From: Aestuariibaculum lutulentum
GTDB lineage: Bacteria > Bacteroidota > Bacteroidia > Flavobacteriales > Flavobacteriaceae
Length of the DNA: 64,000 nucleotides
Direction of reading: 5' to 3'
Assembly (NCBI RefSeq): GCF_032926325.1
Contig: NZ_CP136709.1
Location: 1,091,501-1,155,500, forward strand
Shown here: one piece after another, positions 10,301 through 17,977 of the stretch
Position numbering within the stretch: position 1 is the stretch's first letter
Layout of the letters: every line of letters starts with the position of its first letter
Made by a program: the position numbers and the translations under genes
The notes under the pieces: model-generated
Seen by the model: the letters and a program-made list of their open reading frames with translations, nothing else
Told to the model about the DNA's origin: nothing
Database searches by the model: none

Positions 10301-11677
10301 TTATTAACCGCTTCGGCGGCGGCCTTAGGTTTTCTTCCTATGGCTATTTCTCCGAATGCAGGTGCCGAAGTTCAGCGTCCATTAGCCACAGTTGTTATTG
10401 GCGGATTAATTACGGCTACAGTTTTAACCTTAATTGTATTACCTGTACTTTATGCCTGGTTTGAAGAAAAAAAACATATTAAAATGAATAAAAACGGTAT
10501 CGCTTCGGTTGTCATTCTTTTATTCTGTTTTAAAATGAATGCACAAACAGCACCTTTATCGCTTAATGAAACCATTAATCTGGCGATTGAAAATAACGCA
10601 GGTTTAAAAGCGTCGTCACTAAAAACCGAGGAAAGCAAAGCGCTTATTGGAAGTGCTTTTGATTTCGACAAAACACAAATCTATTACAGCTACGACGAAA
10701 ATAATATGGCGATAAACGGTGTTCCGTTAAAGGTTTTTGGAGTGAGTCAGGATTTTAAATTCCCAACCTTGTATTTTGCAGACAAGAAAGTAAACAAAGC
10801 CAGATACAACCTTCAAAACACAAATTATAATATACAACTGGAAACCTTAAAACGCGATGTTTCTATAGCCTATTATCAATTATGTTATGCTCAAAATAAA
10901 GCTGAATCTTACCGTTTTTTAGATAGCTTGTATCAAAATTTTTCGAAAGCTGCCGAACGCCGTTTTGAACTTGGTGAAACCAATTACCTGGAAATGATAA
11001 GTGCCAAATCGAAGCAAAAGCAGTTACAAACCAAATACAGGCAATCACTTCTTGAAGTGGCTTCGGCCAACGAACAACTCAAAAAAATGGTTCAAGTAGA
11101 TACATTACCCGAGATTGACACGAATTTTAAAAAACTGGAATTACAAAACATATCTGTCGAGGATAATATTGGCTTAGCATATTACGATTCGTATAACGAT
11201 TATTACACAGCCTTAAATCAACAAGAAAAACAAAACCTGTTACCCGATTTAAGTGTAGAGTACTTTCAAGGTTCCAACAGTTCCTTAAACGACAACATGA
11301 TTGGTTATCAATTCGGTATTAAAATCCCTATTCTTTTTAGCGGAAATGCCTCTAAAATAAAAGCTTCTAAATTAGCCCGGGAAGCCTCGGTTGCAGAACA
11401 GGAAAATTACAAGGTAACATTAAAAACCGAACACCAAAAACTGTTATCACAATTGGAACAATACAACGAGTCCATTAATTATTACGAAAATGAAGGCAAG
11501 GCTTTATCTAAAGAAATTATAAAAACTGCGAACAGAAGTTTCAAGGAAGGTGAAATTGATTTCTTTCAGTACATCCAAAGTATTGAAACCGCTACCGATA
11601 TTCAATTGAATTATCTGGAAAATTTAAATCATTACAACCAAACCATCATTACCATTAACCACCTTATTGTAAAATAA
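7361..11677 (+). CDS. Heavy-metal efflux RND pump fused to TolC/CzcC-type outer-membrane factor
   Basis: 1438 residues. Residues 1 to about 1035 form a CzcA/CusA-type RND transporter with two six-helix halves and large periplasmic loops. Transmembrane helix 4 carries the proton-relay motif with D399, D405 and E412 (DFGIIIDGAVIIVE), resembling divalent-cation (CzcA) rather than Cu/Ag (CusA) pumps, though substrate choice is not certain. From residue 1042 (MNKNGIASVVILLFCFKMNAQ) the chain looks like a complete exported outer-membrane efflux protein: a signal peptide, then two TolC-like coiled-coil repeats. RND-OMF fusions of this kind occur in other Bacteroidota. The adaptor gene follows after 6 bp, so pump, channel and adaptor come from one transcript. 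Confidence 0.9.
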   Translation: MLENIIKFSLKNKLIVILFTAFIIGFGIYSLTQIPIGAVPDITNNQVQVITTSRNLSTQDVEQFITYPVELEMANLPGVEEIRSVSKFGLSVVTIVFNDKMGTYLPRQLIAEKIKSATEKIPEGFGSPEMGPITTGLGEIHQYILDVKPEYKDQYSTTDLRTIQDWIVKRQLSGIPGVVEINTWGGYLKQYEVAINPEKLKAMNISYLDIFNALEKNNSIAGGGYIEKSNKAYFIRGEGLVNSLSDIENIVVKNDGVPIYIKNVATVDFGSATRFGAITGNGEGEKVLGQVMMLKDGNSKQVIEAVKERIANIQTSLPEGVYINEFLERSELIGKTTFTVAENLILGSLIVIFVVVLLLGNFRSGLVVASVIPLCLLFAISLMNMFGIDANLMSLGAIDFGIIIDGAVIIVEFIAFQITSQSSKINALSKDDRQDKIDQITQKSASKMMNSAIFGQLIILIVFIPILSLSGVEGKMFKPMALTFSFALIGAMLLCLTYVPVISSMFLKPVKHSEKNISVKLMNRLNTFYKPSIHWALQHKKIVIAASGLLLASSIYIFTTMGGEFVPTLDEGDFVIQPVLKTGTSLKKTIEITTKIEKTLLDNFPEVDQVVSRIGAAEVPTDPMSMEESDVIIKLKPKDEWVSAESKDELADKFKEALSIIPGMEVEFTQPIEMRFNELITGVRADVAIKIFGEDLSVLAKKANEIKSLIHDVEGASDIVIEKVEGLPQMTVNFNRSKIARYGLNIADVNQIITMGFAGATVGNIFEGEKRFDLVIRLDKNKRTNIENLQNLYIDTPTGAKIPLSELADIKYTTGPAKISRDNTQRRIVIGINVRNRDLQSVVDDVQHLIDTKVKLPVGYRVTYGGQFENLQSAKNRLMVAVPVALILIFIMLHFAFGSIKEAAMVYSAIPLSAVGGIFLLWLRDMPFSISAGIGFIALFGIAVLNGIVLIEHFKELKEEGVLDIEERIKRGTIERLRPVLLTASAAALGFLPMAISPNAGAEVQRPLATVVIGGLITATVLTLIVLPVLYAWFEEKKHIKMNKNGIASVVILLFCFKMNAQTAPLSLNETINLAIENNAGLKASSLKTEESKALIGSAFDFDKTQIYYSYDENNMAINGVPLKVFGVSQDFKFPTLYFADKKVNKARYNLQNTNYNIQLETLKRDVSIAYYQLCYAQNKAESYRFLDSLYQNFSKAAERRFELGETNYLEMISAKSKQKQLQTKYRQSLLEVASANEQLKKMVQVDTLPEIDTNFKKLELQNISVEDNIGLAYYDSYNDYYTALNQQEKQNLLPDLSVEYFQGSNSSLNDNMIGYQFGIKIPILFSGNASKIKASKLAREASVAEQENYKVTLKTEHQKLLSQLEQYNESINYYENEGKALSKEIIKTANRSFKEGEIDFFQYIQSIETATDIQLNYLENLNHYNQTIITINHLIVK

Positions 11678-11683
11678 ACAAAG

Positions 11684-12829
11684 ATGAAAAACTTATATAT
11701 ACTTATTGCGCTATTCACGGTAATGGCCTGTAAAAATTCAGAAAAGAACACAAATTCTGTTACTGAAGAGGTTCTCGAAGAACATCTTACTGTAACACAA
11801 AAACAGTTCGAAACCGAAAACATGAAACTCGGCAAATTAGAACAACACACCTTTAACAACACTATTAATGTAAGTGGTATAATTGACGTACCTCCACATA
11901 ACAAGGCTACAATAAGTAGTTTTATGGGTGGTTACATAACCAAAACGCCACTTTTAATTGGCGACCAGGTTAAAAAAGGACAACTGTTGGTGAGCATGGA
12001 GAATCCTGAATTTATTGAACTACAACAACAGTATTTAGAGATTTCTGAACAATTAAATTATCTAAAATCGGAATACACAAGACAGAAAAGTTTGTTCGAT
12101 GAGAATATAACGTCCCAAAAAAACTTCCTGAAAGCTGAGAGTACATACAAAAGTGCGCTTGCTGAATACAATGGTTTAAAGAAGAAATTAAGCATGTTAA
12201 ACATAAGTCCTGCATCGGTTGAACAAGGCCAATTGACATCTACGGTTAATTTATATTCTCCTATTAACGGGTATATTACAAAGGTGGAAGTTAGTAATGG
12301 CATTTACGTATCGCCTTCCGATATGATTATGGAAATTATAGATACAGACCATATCCATTTAGAATTATCGGTGTTTGAAAAAGACATTTTAAACATTAAA
12401 AAAGGACAAAAAATAAACTTTAAAATCCCTGAAGCATCCAAACAAACTTTTGAGGCCGAAGTGCATTTAGTAGGCACTACGGTTGATGAAAAAAACCGAG
12501 TAATAAAAGTACATGCTCATATTTTAAATGAAGAACAGGCTAACTTTATTGTCGGTATGTTTGTTGAAGCCAGCATTATAAGTGAATCTGTCGAAAAATC
12601 AGCCTTACCAAAAGATGCACTTATTGAATATGAAGATGCCATATATGTTTTGGTTTTAGAACATGAAGAAAACGGCACGTATAGCTTTAAGAAAGTTAAG
12701 CTGAATATAGGCTTAGAAAATGAAACCTATGCTGAAATTTTAAACCATGAAGATTTAATGAATAAAACCATTTTAACTCAAGGAGGATTCATGCTGTTAG
12801 CCGAAGAAGGTGGTGGACATTCTCATTAA
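11684..12829 (+). CDS. Periplasmic adaptor lipoprotein of heavy-metal efflux system (CzcB/CusB-like)
   Basis: 381 residues of the HlyD/membrane-fusion family. The lipobox TVMAC (Cys16) indicates lipid anchoring. It has the expected order: barrel-sandwich (lipoyl-like) half with GGYITKTPLLIGDQVKKG near residue 85, a coiled-coil hairpin (about 110-170), the second lipoyl half (SPINGYITKVEV), a beta-barrel, and a membrane-proximal domain. The last residues, EEGGGHSH, contain two His that may touch metal. It joins the RND pump to the outer-membrane factor in the periplasm. It is the last gene of the efflux set. Confidence 0.9.
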   Translation: MKNLYILIALFTVMACKNSEKNTNSVTEEVLEEHLTVTQKQFETENMKLGKLEQHTFNNTINVSGIIDVPPHNKATISSFMGGYITKTPLLIGDQVKKGQLLVSMENPEFIELQQQYLEISEQLNYLKSEYTRQKSLFDENITSQKNFLKAESTYKSALAEYNGLKKKLSMLNISPASVEQGQLTSTVNLYSPINGYITKVEVSNGIYVSPSDMIMEIIDTDHIHLELSVFEKDILNIKKGQKINFKIPEASKQTFEAEVHLVGTTVDEKNRVIKVHAHILNEEQANFIVGMFVEASIISESVEKSALPKDALIEYEDAIYVLVLEHEENGTYSFKKVKLNIGLENETYAEILNHEDLMNKTILTQGGFMLLAEEGGGHSH

Positions 12830-12926
12830 AAAAGCTACATTGAATTGTAATAATTTTCTTTAATTTGTAACAACATGTCGTTTTAGACTACTAATATTAT
12901 ATCTGTAAATTATTAAAGAAATTAAA

Positions 12927-13100
12927 ATGAAAGAACATCGAATTATTAAACTAAGCACTATGTGGTCAAGCGAAACTCTAAGAGCTGATACAGAAAAATT
13001 AATCAATGAAAAGGTTAAAGATGGCTACGAAATCGTAACTGTGGCTTTTGGAGTTAACATGTGGTGGATGCCAACTTCTTATGTAACAATTAAAAAGTAG
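12927..13100 (+). CDS. Small DUF4177-like protein
   Basis: 57 residues, ATG to TAG (MKEHRIIKLSTMWSSETL...). The segment EKLINEKVKDGYEIVTVAF resembles the core of the DUF4177 family (a helix, then GWE-V-V strand), whose members are small, single-domain and of unknown function. It has no signal peptide or membrane segment. The 97-bp gap before it is AT-rich. The gene converges on the M28 peptidase gene with 3 bp between stop codons, so the tight packing argues for a real gene. Confidence 0.6.
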   Translation: MKEHRIIKLSTMWSSETLRADTEKLINEKVKDGYEIVTVAFGVNMWWMPTSYVTIKK

Positions 13101-13103
13101 GCA

Positions 13104-14024
13104 TTAAAATTTTATTTGATCTAATCTTTCAAAAACCGATATTATTACTTTAACCGCATTAGTATAAAAAGCCGGCTGAATATTCTCGTAATCGTCAGTC
13201 GGTTCATGATAATCGCCGTGATCTTCTACCCCAAAATATAAAAAAGGAATGCCTTGTTTATGAAATGGTGCATGATCGGAAGCATGGGTCCAGTCCTCTT
13301 TCCAATTTCCTTCGTCATGTCCCATTGATAGTTTAAAGTTTTCCGGAGTCTTTAGACCTTTAATTACCGCTTTTAAAAACGGATAATGGGAAGTTCCAAC
13401 AGCAAAAAGTTCATTTTTATCACTACGGCTTATCATATCCATATTGATGTTAAATACGATTTTTTTTAATGGTACTTTGGAATTATTAACAAAGTATTTC
13501 GCCCCTTGCAATCCTAATTCCTCGCCATCAAAAGCCGCTAAAATAATGGAGTATTGTGGCGCGTGATATTTAAAATATTCGGCAAAACTGAATAAAGCTC
13601 CAACACCTGAAGCATTATCATCGGCTCCGTTATAAATTACTCCTTGCTTGATACCTTCATGGTCGTAATGAGCACTAACAACAATATATTTATCTGGATA
13701 CTTTTCACCTTTTATTAGTCCTAAAACATTTTCTGCTTCATAAAATGTCCCCTTAAAATCAAAAGAAAATGACTGTTCATACTTCCTTTTTAACAGCGGC
13801 TGAACACCTAATTTTTGAAATTCATTAATGATATATCTTCTAGCTTTGATTCCGCCTCGCGTTCCAGTTCTGCGTCCTTCAAAAGCATCAGAAGACAAAT
13901 TTTCGACATTCTTCAGCAGCGTTTCCTCGAAAAAAGCGGGTTCATAAATTTGACTTTTCGTCTGAGTAAATCCATCAGCAAACGACAAAAAACAAATTAC
14001 AGCTATGCAAAATAGTTTATACAT
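13104..14024 (-). CDS. Secreted M28-family zinc peptidase
   Basis: 306 residues with a signal peptide (MYKLFCIAVICFLSFADGFTQ). The M28 catalytic domain fills the rest, with two-zinc ligands visible: H119 (SAHYDHEG), D135 (GADDNASG), E168/E169 (DGEELG), D196 (NMDMIS) and H273 (DYHEPTDD). Members are aminopeptidases or glutaminyl-cyclase-like enzymes that act on peptides outside the cytoplasm. The ATG at 14024 was chosen over the GTG immediately before it. It lies downstream of sdhB on the same strand but after a strong terminator, so it is probably transcribed separately. Confidence 0.88.
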   Translation of the reverse strand: MYKLFCIAVICFLSFADGFTQTKSQIYEPAFFEETLLKNVENLSSDAFEGRRTGTRGGIKARRYIINEFQKLGVQPLLKRKYEQSFSFDFKGTFYEAENVLGLIKGEKYPDKYIVVSAHYDHEGIKQGVIYNGADDNASGVGALFSFAEYFKYHAPQYSIILAAFDGEELGLQGAKYFVNNSKVPLKKIVFNINMDMISRSDKNELFAVGTSHYPFLKAVIKGLKTPENFKLSMGHDEGNWKEDWTHASDHAPFHKQGIPFLYFGVEDHGDYHEPTDDYENIQPAFYTNAVKVIISVFERLDQIKF

Positions 14025-14057
14025 CACAAAAAATTAACCTGATAAAGCTAAACAAAA

Positions 14058-14081
14058 AAACCCAAGCCTAAGCCTGGGTTT
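14058..14081 (-). terminator. Rho-independent terminator of sdhCAB
   Basis: Arms AAACCCA and TGGGTTT, extended by a GC pair pair around a CTAA loop with one mismatch, form a stable hairpin. On the minus strand it is followed by T residues. It sits 27 bp beyond the sdhB stop. Confidence 0.75.
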
Positions 14082-14107
14082 TCATTTATATGTTGAAAAA
14101 ACAATTT

Positions 14108-14848
14108 TTAGAATTGCGCTTTCATTAACTCTCTGTTCATTCTTGCGATGTTGTCTAAAGAAATACCTTTAGGACACTCAATCTCACAAGCTCCAGTATT
14201 TGTACAGTTACCAAAACCTTCTAAATCCATTTGAGCAACCATGTTACGTACACGATCGGCAGCTTCAACCTGACCTTGAGGTAATAAGGCATACTGAGAA
14301 ACTTTAGCACCAACGAATAACATAGCACTTGAGTTTTTACAAGTTGCCACACAAGCACCACAACCAATACAAGTCGCAGCATCCATAGCCTCATCGGCAG
14401 CATGCTTAGAGATTGGAATATTGTTAGCATCCTGAGTATTACCTGAAGTATTAACAGAAATATAACCTCCTGCATGTTGAATACGATCGAAAGCGGTACG
14501 GTCTACAACTAAATCTTTAATTACAGGAAATGCAGCAGCTCTAAATGGCTCGATAGTAATAGTATCACCATCTTTAAACATACGCATGTGTAACTGACAC
14601 GTTGTTACACCTCTGTCTGGACCATGTGCTTCACCGTTAATGTACATAGAACACATCCCACAGATACCTTCACGACAGTCGTGATCGAAGGCCACAGGCT
14701 CTTCTCCACCAGCAATAAGTTGTTCGTTCAAAACATCCATCATTTCTAAAAAAGACATATGCTCTGAAATATCAGTAACTTTATAATCGACCATTTGACC
14801 CTTTGCATTCGAGTCTTTTTGTCTCCAAATTTTAAGTGTTAAATTCAT
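14108..14848 (-). CDS. sdhB: Succinate dehydrogenase/fumarate reductase iron-sulfur subunit
   Basis: 246 residues. It passes electrons from the flavin of SdhA to quinone through three clusters. The [2Fe-2S] ligands are C58, C63, C66 and C84 (CREGICGMC...TTC). The ferredoxin-like half has CIGCGACVATC (C160, C163, C166, C170) and CTNTGACEIECPKG (C215, C221, C225), giving the [4Fe-4S] and [3Fe-4S] sites. It is the last gene of the sdhCAB operon, 10 bp after sdhA. The sequence type matches the epsilon/Bacteroidota-style enzymes with one large cytochrome subunit. Confidence 0.96.
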   Translation of the reverse strand: MNLTLKIWRQKDSNAKGQMVDYKVTDISEHMSFLEMMDVLNEQLIAGGEEPVAFDHDCREGICGMCSMYINGEAHGPDRGVTTCQLHMRMFKDGDTITIEPFRAAAFPVIKDLVVDRTAFDRIQHAGGYISVNTSGNTQDANNIPISKHAADEAMDAATCIGCGACVATCKNSSAMLFVGAKVSQYALLPQGQVEAADRVRNMVAQMDLEGFGNCTNTGACEIECPKGISLDNIARMNRELMKAQF

Positions 14849-14858
14849 AATGTCTTTT

Positions 14859-16871
14859 TTATTTGTACGAACGTTGTTTTAGTTCTATATCATTAAACTC
14901 TAATTCTTCTTTGTGTAAAACAGCATCAGCAGGCTCGCCTTTGTACTCCCACGCAGCAACATAAGCAAACTCTTTATCGTTACGTTTAGCTTCTCCTTTT
15001 TGCTCACCATCCAACTCCACAGATTCTTCTCTAAAGTGACCTCCACAAGACTCGTTTCTGTTTAAAGCATCTTTAGCAAATAACTCTCCTAACTCAAGGA
15101 AATCTGCAACACGACCCGCTTTTTCTAATTCAGGATTCATTTCGTTAGCACTTCCAGGAACTTTTACATTCTTCCAGAAATCTTCACGCAACTCCTTAAT
15201 TTCAGCCATCGCTTCTTTTAATCCTTGCTCGTTACGAGACATACCACATTTATCCCACATGATTTGCCCTAATTTCTTGTGGTAGTAGTCTACTGAGTGT
15301 TGTCCTTTATTATTTACGAAGAAATCGATTCTGTCTTTAACTTCTTTTTCTGCTTCATCAAACTCCTTAGTGTCCGTTGGAATTTTTCCGGTTCTAATAT
15401 CATTTGATAAGTAATCTCCAATGGTGTATGGTAATACGAAATATCCATCTGCTAAACCTTGCATTAAAGCAGAAGCTCCTAATCGGTTAGCACCGTGATC
15501 AGAGAAGTTTGCCTCACCAATACAGTATAAACCATCAACTGTAGTCATTAAGTTATAGTCTACCCAAACACCACCCATGGTATAGTGTGTTGCAGGATAA
15601 ATCATCATTGGTGTTTTGTATGGATCTTCGTCAACGATTTTCTCATACATCTGGAATAAGTTACCATATTTTGCTTCTACGATAGCTTTTCCTAAATCGT
15701 ATACTTTTTGAGCTGAAGGGTTTTCAATATTCTGAATTCTGGCCTGCTCTTTTCCGTAACGCTCGATAGCTGAAGCGAAATCTAAATAAACTGCTTCACC
15801 AGTTGCATTAACTCCGTAACCTGCATCACAACGCTCTTTTGCAGCACGAGATGCAACGTCACGAGGTACTAAGTTTCCAAAGGCTGGGTAACGACGCTCT
15901 AAATAATAATCTCTTTCGTCTTCCGATAAATCGGTTGGTTTTTTACGACCTTCGCGAATAGCCATGACGTCTTCCATGTTTTTAGGAACCCAGATACGAC
16001 CATCGTTACGTAAAGACTCAGACATTAATGTTAATTTAGACTGATAATCTCCTGAACGTGGAATACATGTTGGGTGAATTTGCGTATAACATGGATTTGC
16101 GAAATACGCTCCTTTTTTGTGTATTTTCCAAGCAGCTGTTGCGTTAGATCCCATAGCATTAGTTGATAAGAAATAAACATTTCCGTATCCTCCTGTTGCT
16201 ATAACCACAGCGTGCGCTGAATGTCTTTCAATTTCTCCGGTTATTAAGTTACGAGCAATAATTCCACGTGCTTTACCATCAACTTTTACGACATCAAGCA
16301 TTTCGTGACGGTTGTACATTTGAATTTTACCACGAGCAATTTGTCTGTTCATTGCCGAGTAAGCTCCTAATAGTAACTGCTGACCAGTTTGTCCTTTAGC
16401 GTAGAATGTACGTGATACTAATACACCACCGAACGAACGGTTATCTAATAATCCACCATAATCACGGGCGAAAGGAACCCCTTGAGCCACACATTGGTCG
16501 ATAATATTTGCTGAAACTTCAGCCAAACGGTAAACGTTAGCCTCACGAGAACGGTAATCTCCACCTTTTACAGTATCGTAAAATAATCTGTAAGTTGAGT
16601 CACCATCACCTTGGTAGTTCTTCGCTGCATTAATACCACCTTGTGCCGCAATAGAGTGTGCTCTACGAGGTGAATCCTGGTAGCAAAATGCTTTTACGTT
16701 ATAACCTAACTCTGCTAAAGTAGCAGCTGCAGATCCTCCTGCTAAACCAGTACCAACAACAATAACATCGATGTGACGTTTGTTAGCCGGGTTAACCAGG
16801 TTAATATGATTTTTATACTCTGTCCATTTATCTTTAATTGGACCCTTTGGTACTTTTGAATCTAATGCCAT
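14859..16871 (-). CDS. sdhA: Succinate dehydrogenase/fumarate reductase flavoprotein subunit
   Basis: 670 residues. It oxidises succinate to fumarate on the cytoplasmic face in the TCA cycle and respiratory chain. The dinucleotide-binding motif VVGTGLAGGSAA is at residues 38-49. H72 in AHSIAAQGGINAA is the likely site of covalent FAD attachment. The dicarboxylate-binding region and a long C-terminal helical extension are present. The gene is 11 bp downstream of sdhC and 10 bp upstream of sdhB, clearly one operon. Confidence 0.97.
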   Translation of the reverse strand: MALDSKVPKGPIKDKWTEYKNHINLVNPANKRHIDVIVVGTGLAGGSAAATLAELGYNVKAFCYQDSPRRAHSIAAQGGINAAKNYQGDGDSTYRLFYDTVKGGDYRSREANVYRLAEVSANIIDQCVAQGVPFARDYGGLLDNRSFGGVLVSRTFYAKGQTGQQLLLGAYSAMNRQIARGKIQMYNRHEMLDVVKVDGKARGIIARNLITGEIERHSAHAVVIATGGYGNVYFLSTNAMGSNATAAWKIHKKGAYFANPCYTQIHPTCIPRSGDYQSKLTLMSESLRNDGRIWVPKNMEDVMAIREGRKKPTDLSEDERDYYLERRYPAFGNLVPRDVASRAAKERCDAGYGVNATGEAVYLDFASAIERYGKEQARIQNIENPSAQKVYDLGKAIVEAKYGNLFQMYEKIVDEDPYKTPMMIYPATHYTMGGVWVDYNLMTTVDGLYCIGEANFSDHGANRLGASALMQGLADGYFVLPYTIGDYLSNDIRTGKIPTDTKEFDEAEKEVKDRIDFFVNNKGQHSVDYYHKKLGQIMWDKCGMSRNEQGLKEAMAEIKELREDFWKNVKVPGSANEMNPELEKAGRVADFLELGELFAKDALNRNESCGGHFREESVELDGEQKGEAKRNDKEFAYVAAWEYKGEPADAVLHKEELEFNDIELKQRSYK

Positions 16872-16882
16872 ATTATCTAAGA

Positions 16883-17566
16883 TTAATGGATATGATTAAA
16901 ATGATGGTATAACGCAATAATTACAAATCCTGCTGGGATAATAATTGAATATGCTTTACCAATGTTTTGTAATGTTTTCTTTCTTCCAGCCGTAGCTCCC
17001 ATAGATTGGAATGCCGATGTAAAACCGTGTAACAAGTGTAATGCTAAAAACACAAACGCAACTACGTAAGCAGCTACTCTTGCCGGGTTAACAAATTTCT
17101 CCTGTAATTCATGGAAATATCTGTACCCTTCAACACCTTCGTGTACCCCAGACCAATCGCCTTGAATGTACTTTGTGTTAATTTCCGGAAACCAGAAATC
17201 GATAAAGTGAAGTAAGATAAAAGCTAAAATAACCAAACCACTATAAATCATGTTTCTACTAACCCAAGTTGAGTTTGCAGCTCCATTATTTTTAGCATAG
17301 GCTACTCCTTGTGCTTTTTTGTTTTTAATTTCTAAGATGAATCCCATGATAAAGTGGAATACCACACCAAAAATTAAAACTGGTTGCATTACAAATTGAA
17401 TTAACCAGTTAGTTCCCATAAAGTGAGACACTTCATTGAAGATGTCACCACTAAAAACAGATAAAAGGTTTATTACAAAATGTTGAAATAAGAAAATCAT
17501 TAGGAAGAAAGCCGATAATGCCATCGCTACTTTTCTTCCAATCGAAGATTTAAAAAATCCGCTCAT
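16883..17566 (-). CDS. sdhC: Succinate dehydrogenase cytochrome b subunit, single-anchor type
   Basis: 227 residues with five predicted membrane helices (near residues 12-38, 52-78, 105-127, 163-186 and 203-222). Conserved His residues in the helices (FQHF, VFHFIMG, LLHFID, ALHLLHG) fit a di-haem cytochrome b. It anchors SdhAB and reduces menaquinone. No separate sdhD exists, which is usual for Bacteroidota. It is the first gene of the operon, with a good promoter about 30-60 bp upstream. Confidence 0.95.
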   Translation of the reverse strand: MSGFFKSSIGRKVAMALSAFFLMIFLFQHFVINLLSVFSGDIFNEVSHFMGTNWLIQFVMQPVLIFGVVFHFIMGFILEIKNKKAQGVAYAKNNGAANSTWVSRNMIYSGLVILAFILLHFIDFWFPEINTKYIQGDWSGVHEGVEGYRYFHELQEKFVNPARVAAYVVAFVFLALHLLHGFTSAFQSMGATAGRKKTLQNIGKAYSIIIPAGFVIIALYHHFNHIH

Positions 17567-17594
17567 TATTTTGAAGTTAGTTTAATACTGGATG

Positions 17595-17626
17595 CAAATG
17601 TAATGAGGACACCTAATTTAGACAAG
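17595..17626 (-). promoter_or_regulatory. Candidate sdhCAB promoter
   Basis: On the minus strand TACATTTG (17602-17595) matches the Bacteroidota -7 consensus TAnnTTTG. CTTG (17626-17623) lies 20 nt upstream and is close to the -33 TTG/TTTG element. The predicted transcript start is about 20 nt before the sdhC ATG. Confidence 0.6.
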
Positions 17627-17804
17627 TTTTAAGGTCTGTTTTATTACGTATTTAGAATGGTTTTAAAGAAGCAAATACGTAGATTTTCAGCATAAAAACA
17701 CCTTAATAATCAACCCCTTTAAACCTTAAACAAGTATTCCTAAGTATTTCCTTTAACAAATCTTTAGTATTCGCTTTAGAAGAATCACAAAAAAACTGAA
17801 ACTC

Positions 17805-17828
17805 AATTATGTAATCGATTACATAATT
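17805..17828. promoter_or_regulatory. Perfect 24-bp palindrome, candidate operator
   Basis: The half-site AATTATGTAATC is followed directly by its exact reverse complement, centred on ATCGAT. Symmetry stops at the flanking bases. There is no loop and no following T-run, so it is not a terminator; a dimeric transcription factor site is more likely. It is about 240 bp from the sdhC start and 150 bp from the pepP start, so either gene could be the target. The regulator is unknown. Confidence 0.55.
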
Positions 17829-17939
17829 TACATGTTACAACTTCTTTAATTTCCTAAATATCAACCTTCTATTTCATTTCCCATTAAACACCTAAGTACC
17901 TTATTTCCAATTATAACATTTATTAACATTTGATTTTTT

Positions 17940-17947
17940 TACTTTTG
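17940..17947 (+). promoter_or_regulatory. Candidate pepP -7 promoter element
   Basis: TACTTTTG matches TAnnTTTG exactly and lies 30 nt before the pepP ATG. An AT-rich TTTA/TTTG region (17919-17932) lies just upstream, but the spacing to a good -33 element is not ideal. Confidence 0.45.
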
Positions 17948-17977
17948 TGTCAATCACAAAATCTAATATTCCAGAAC

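Larger units (their letters stand above)
17567..17977. other. 411-bp intergenic region between divergent sdhC and pepP
   Basis: The longest non-coding stretch in the window. It holds the sdhC promoter at its left end, a perfect 24-bp palindrome at 17805-17828, and the pepP promoter at its right end, where the 8-mer TAACATTT occurs twice ten bases apart (17914-17921 and 17924-17931). No small gene or RNA gene was found in the remaining AT-rich sequence. Confidence 0.7.
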
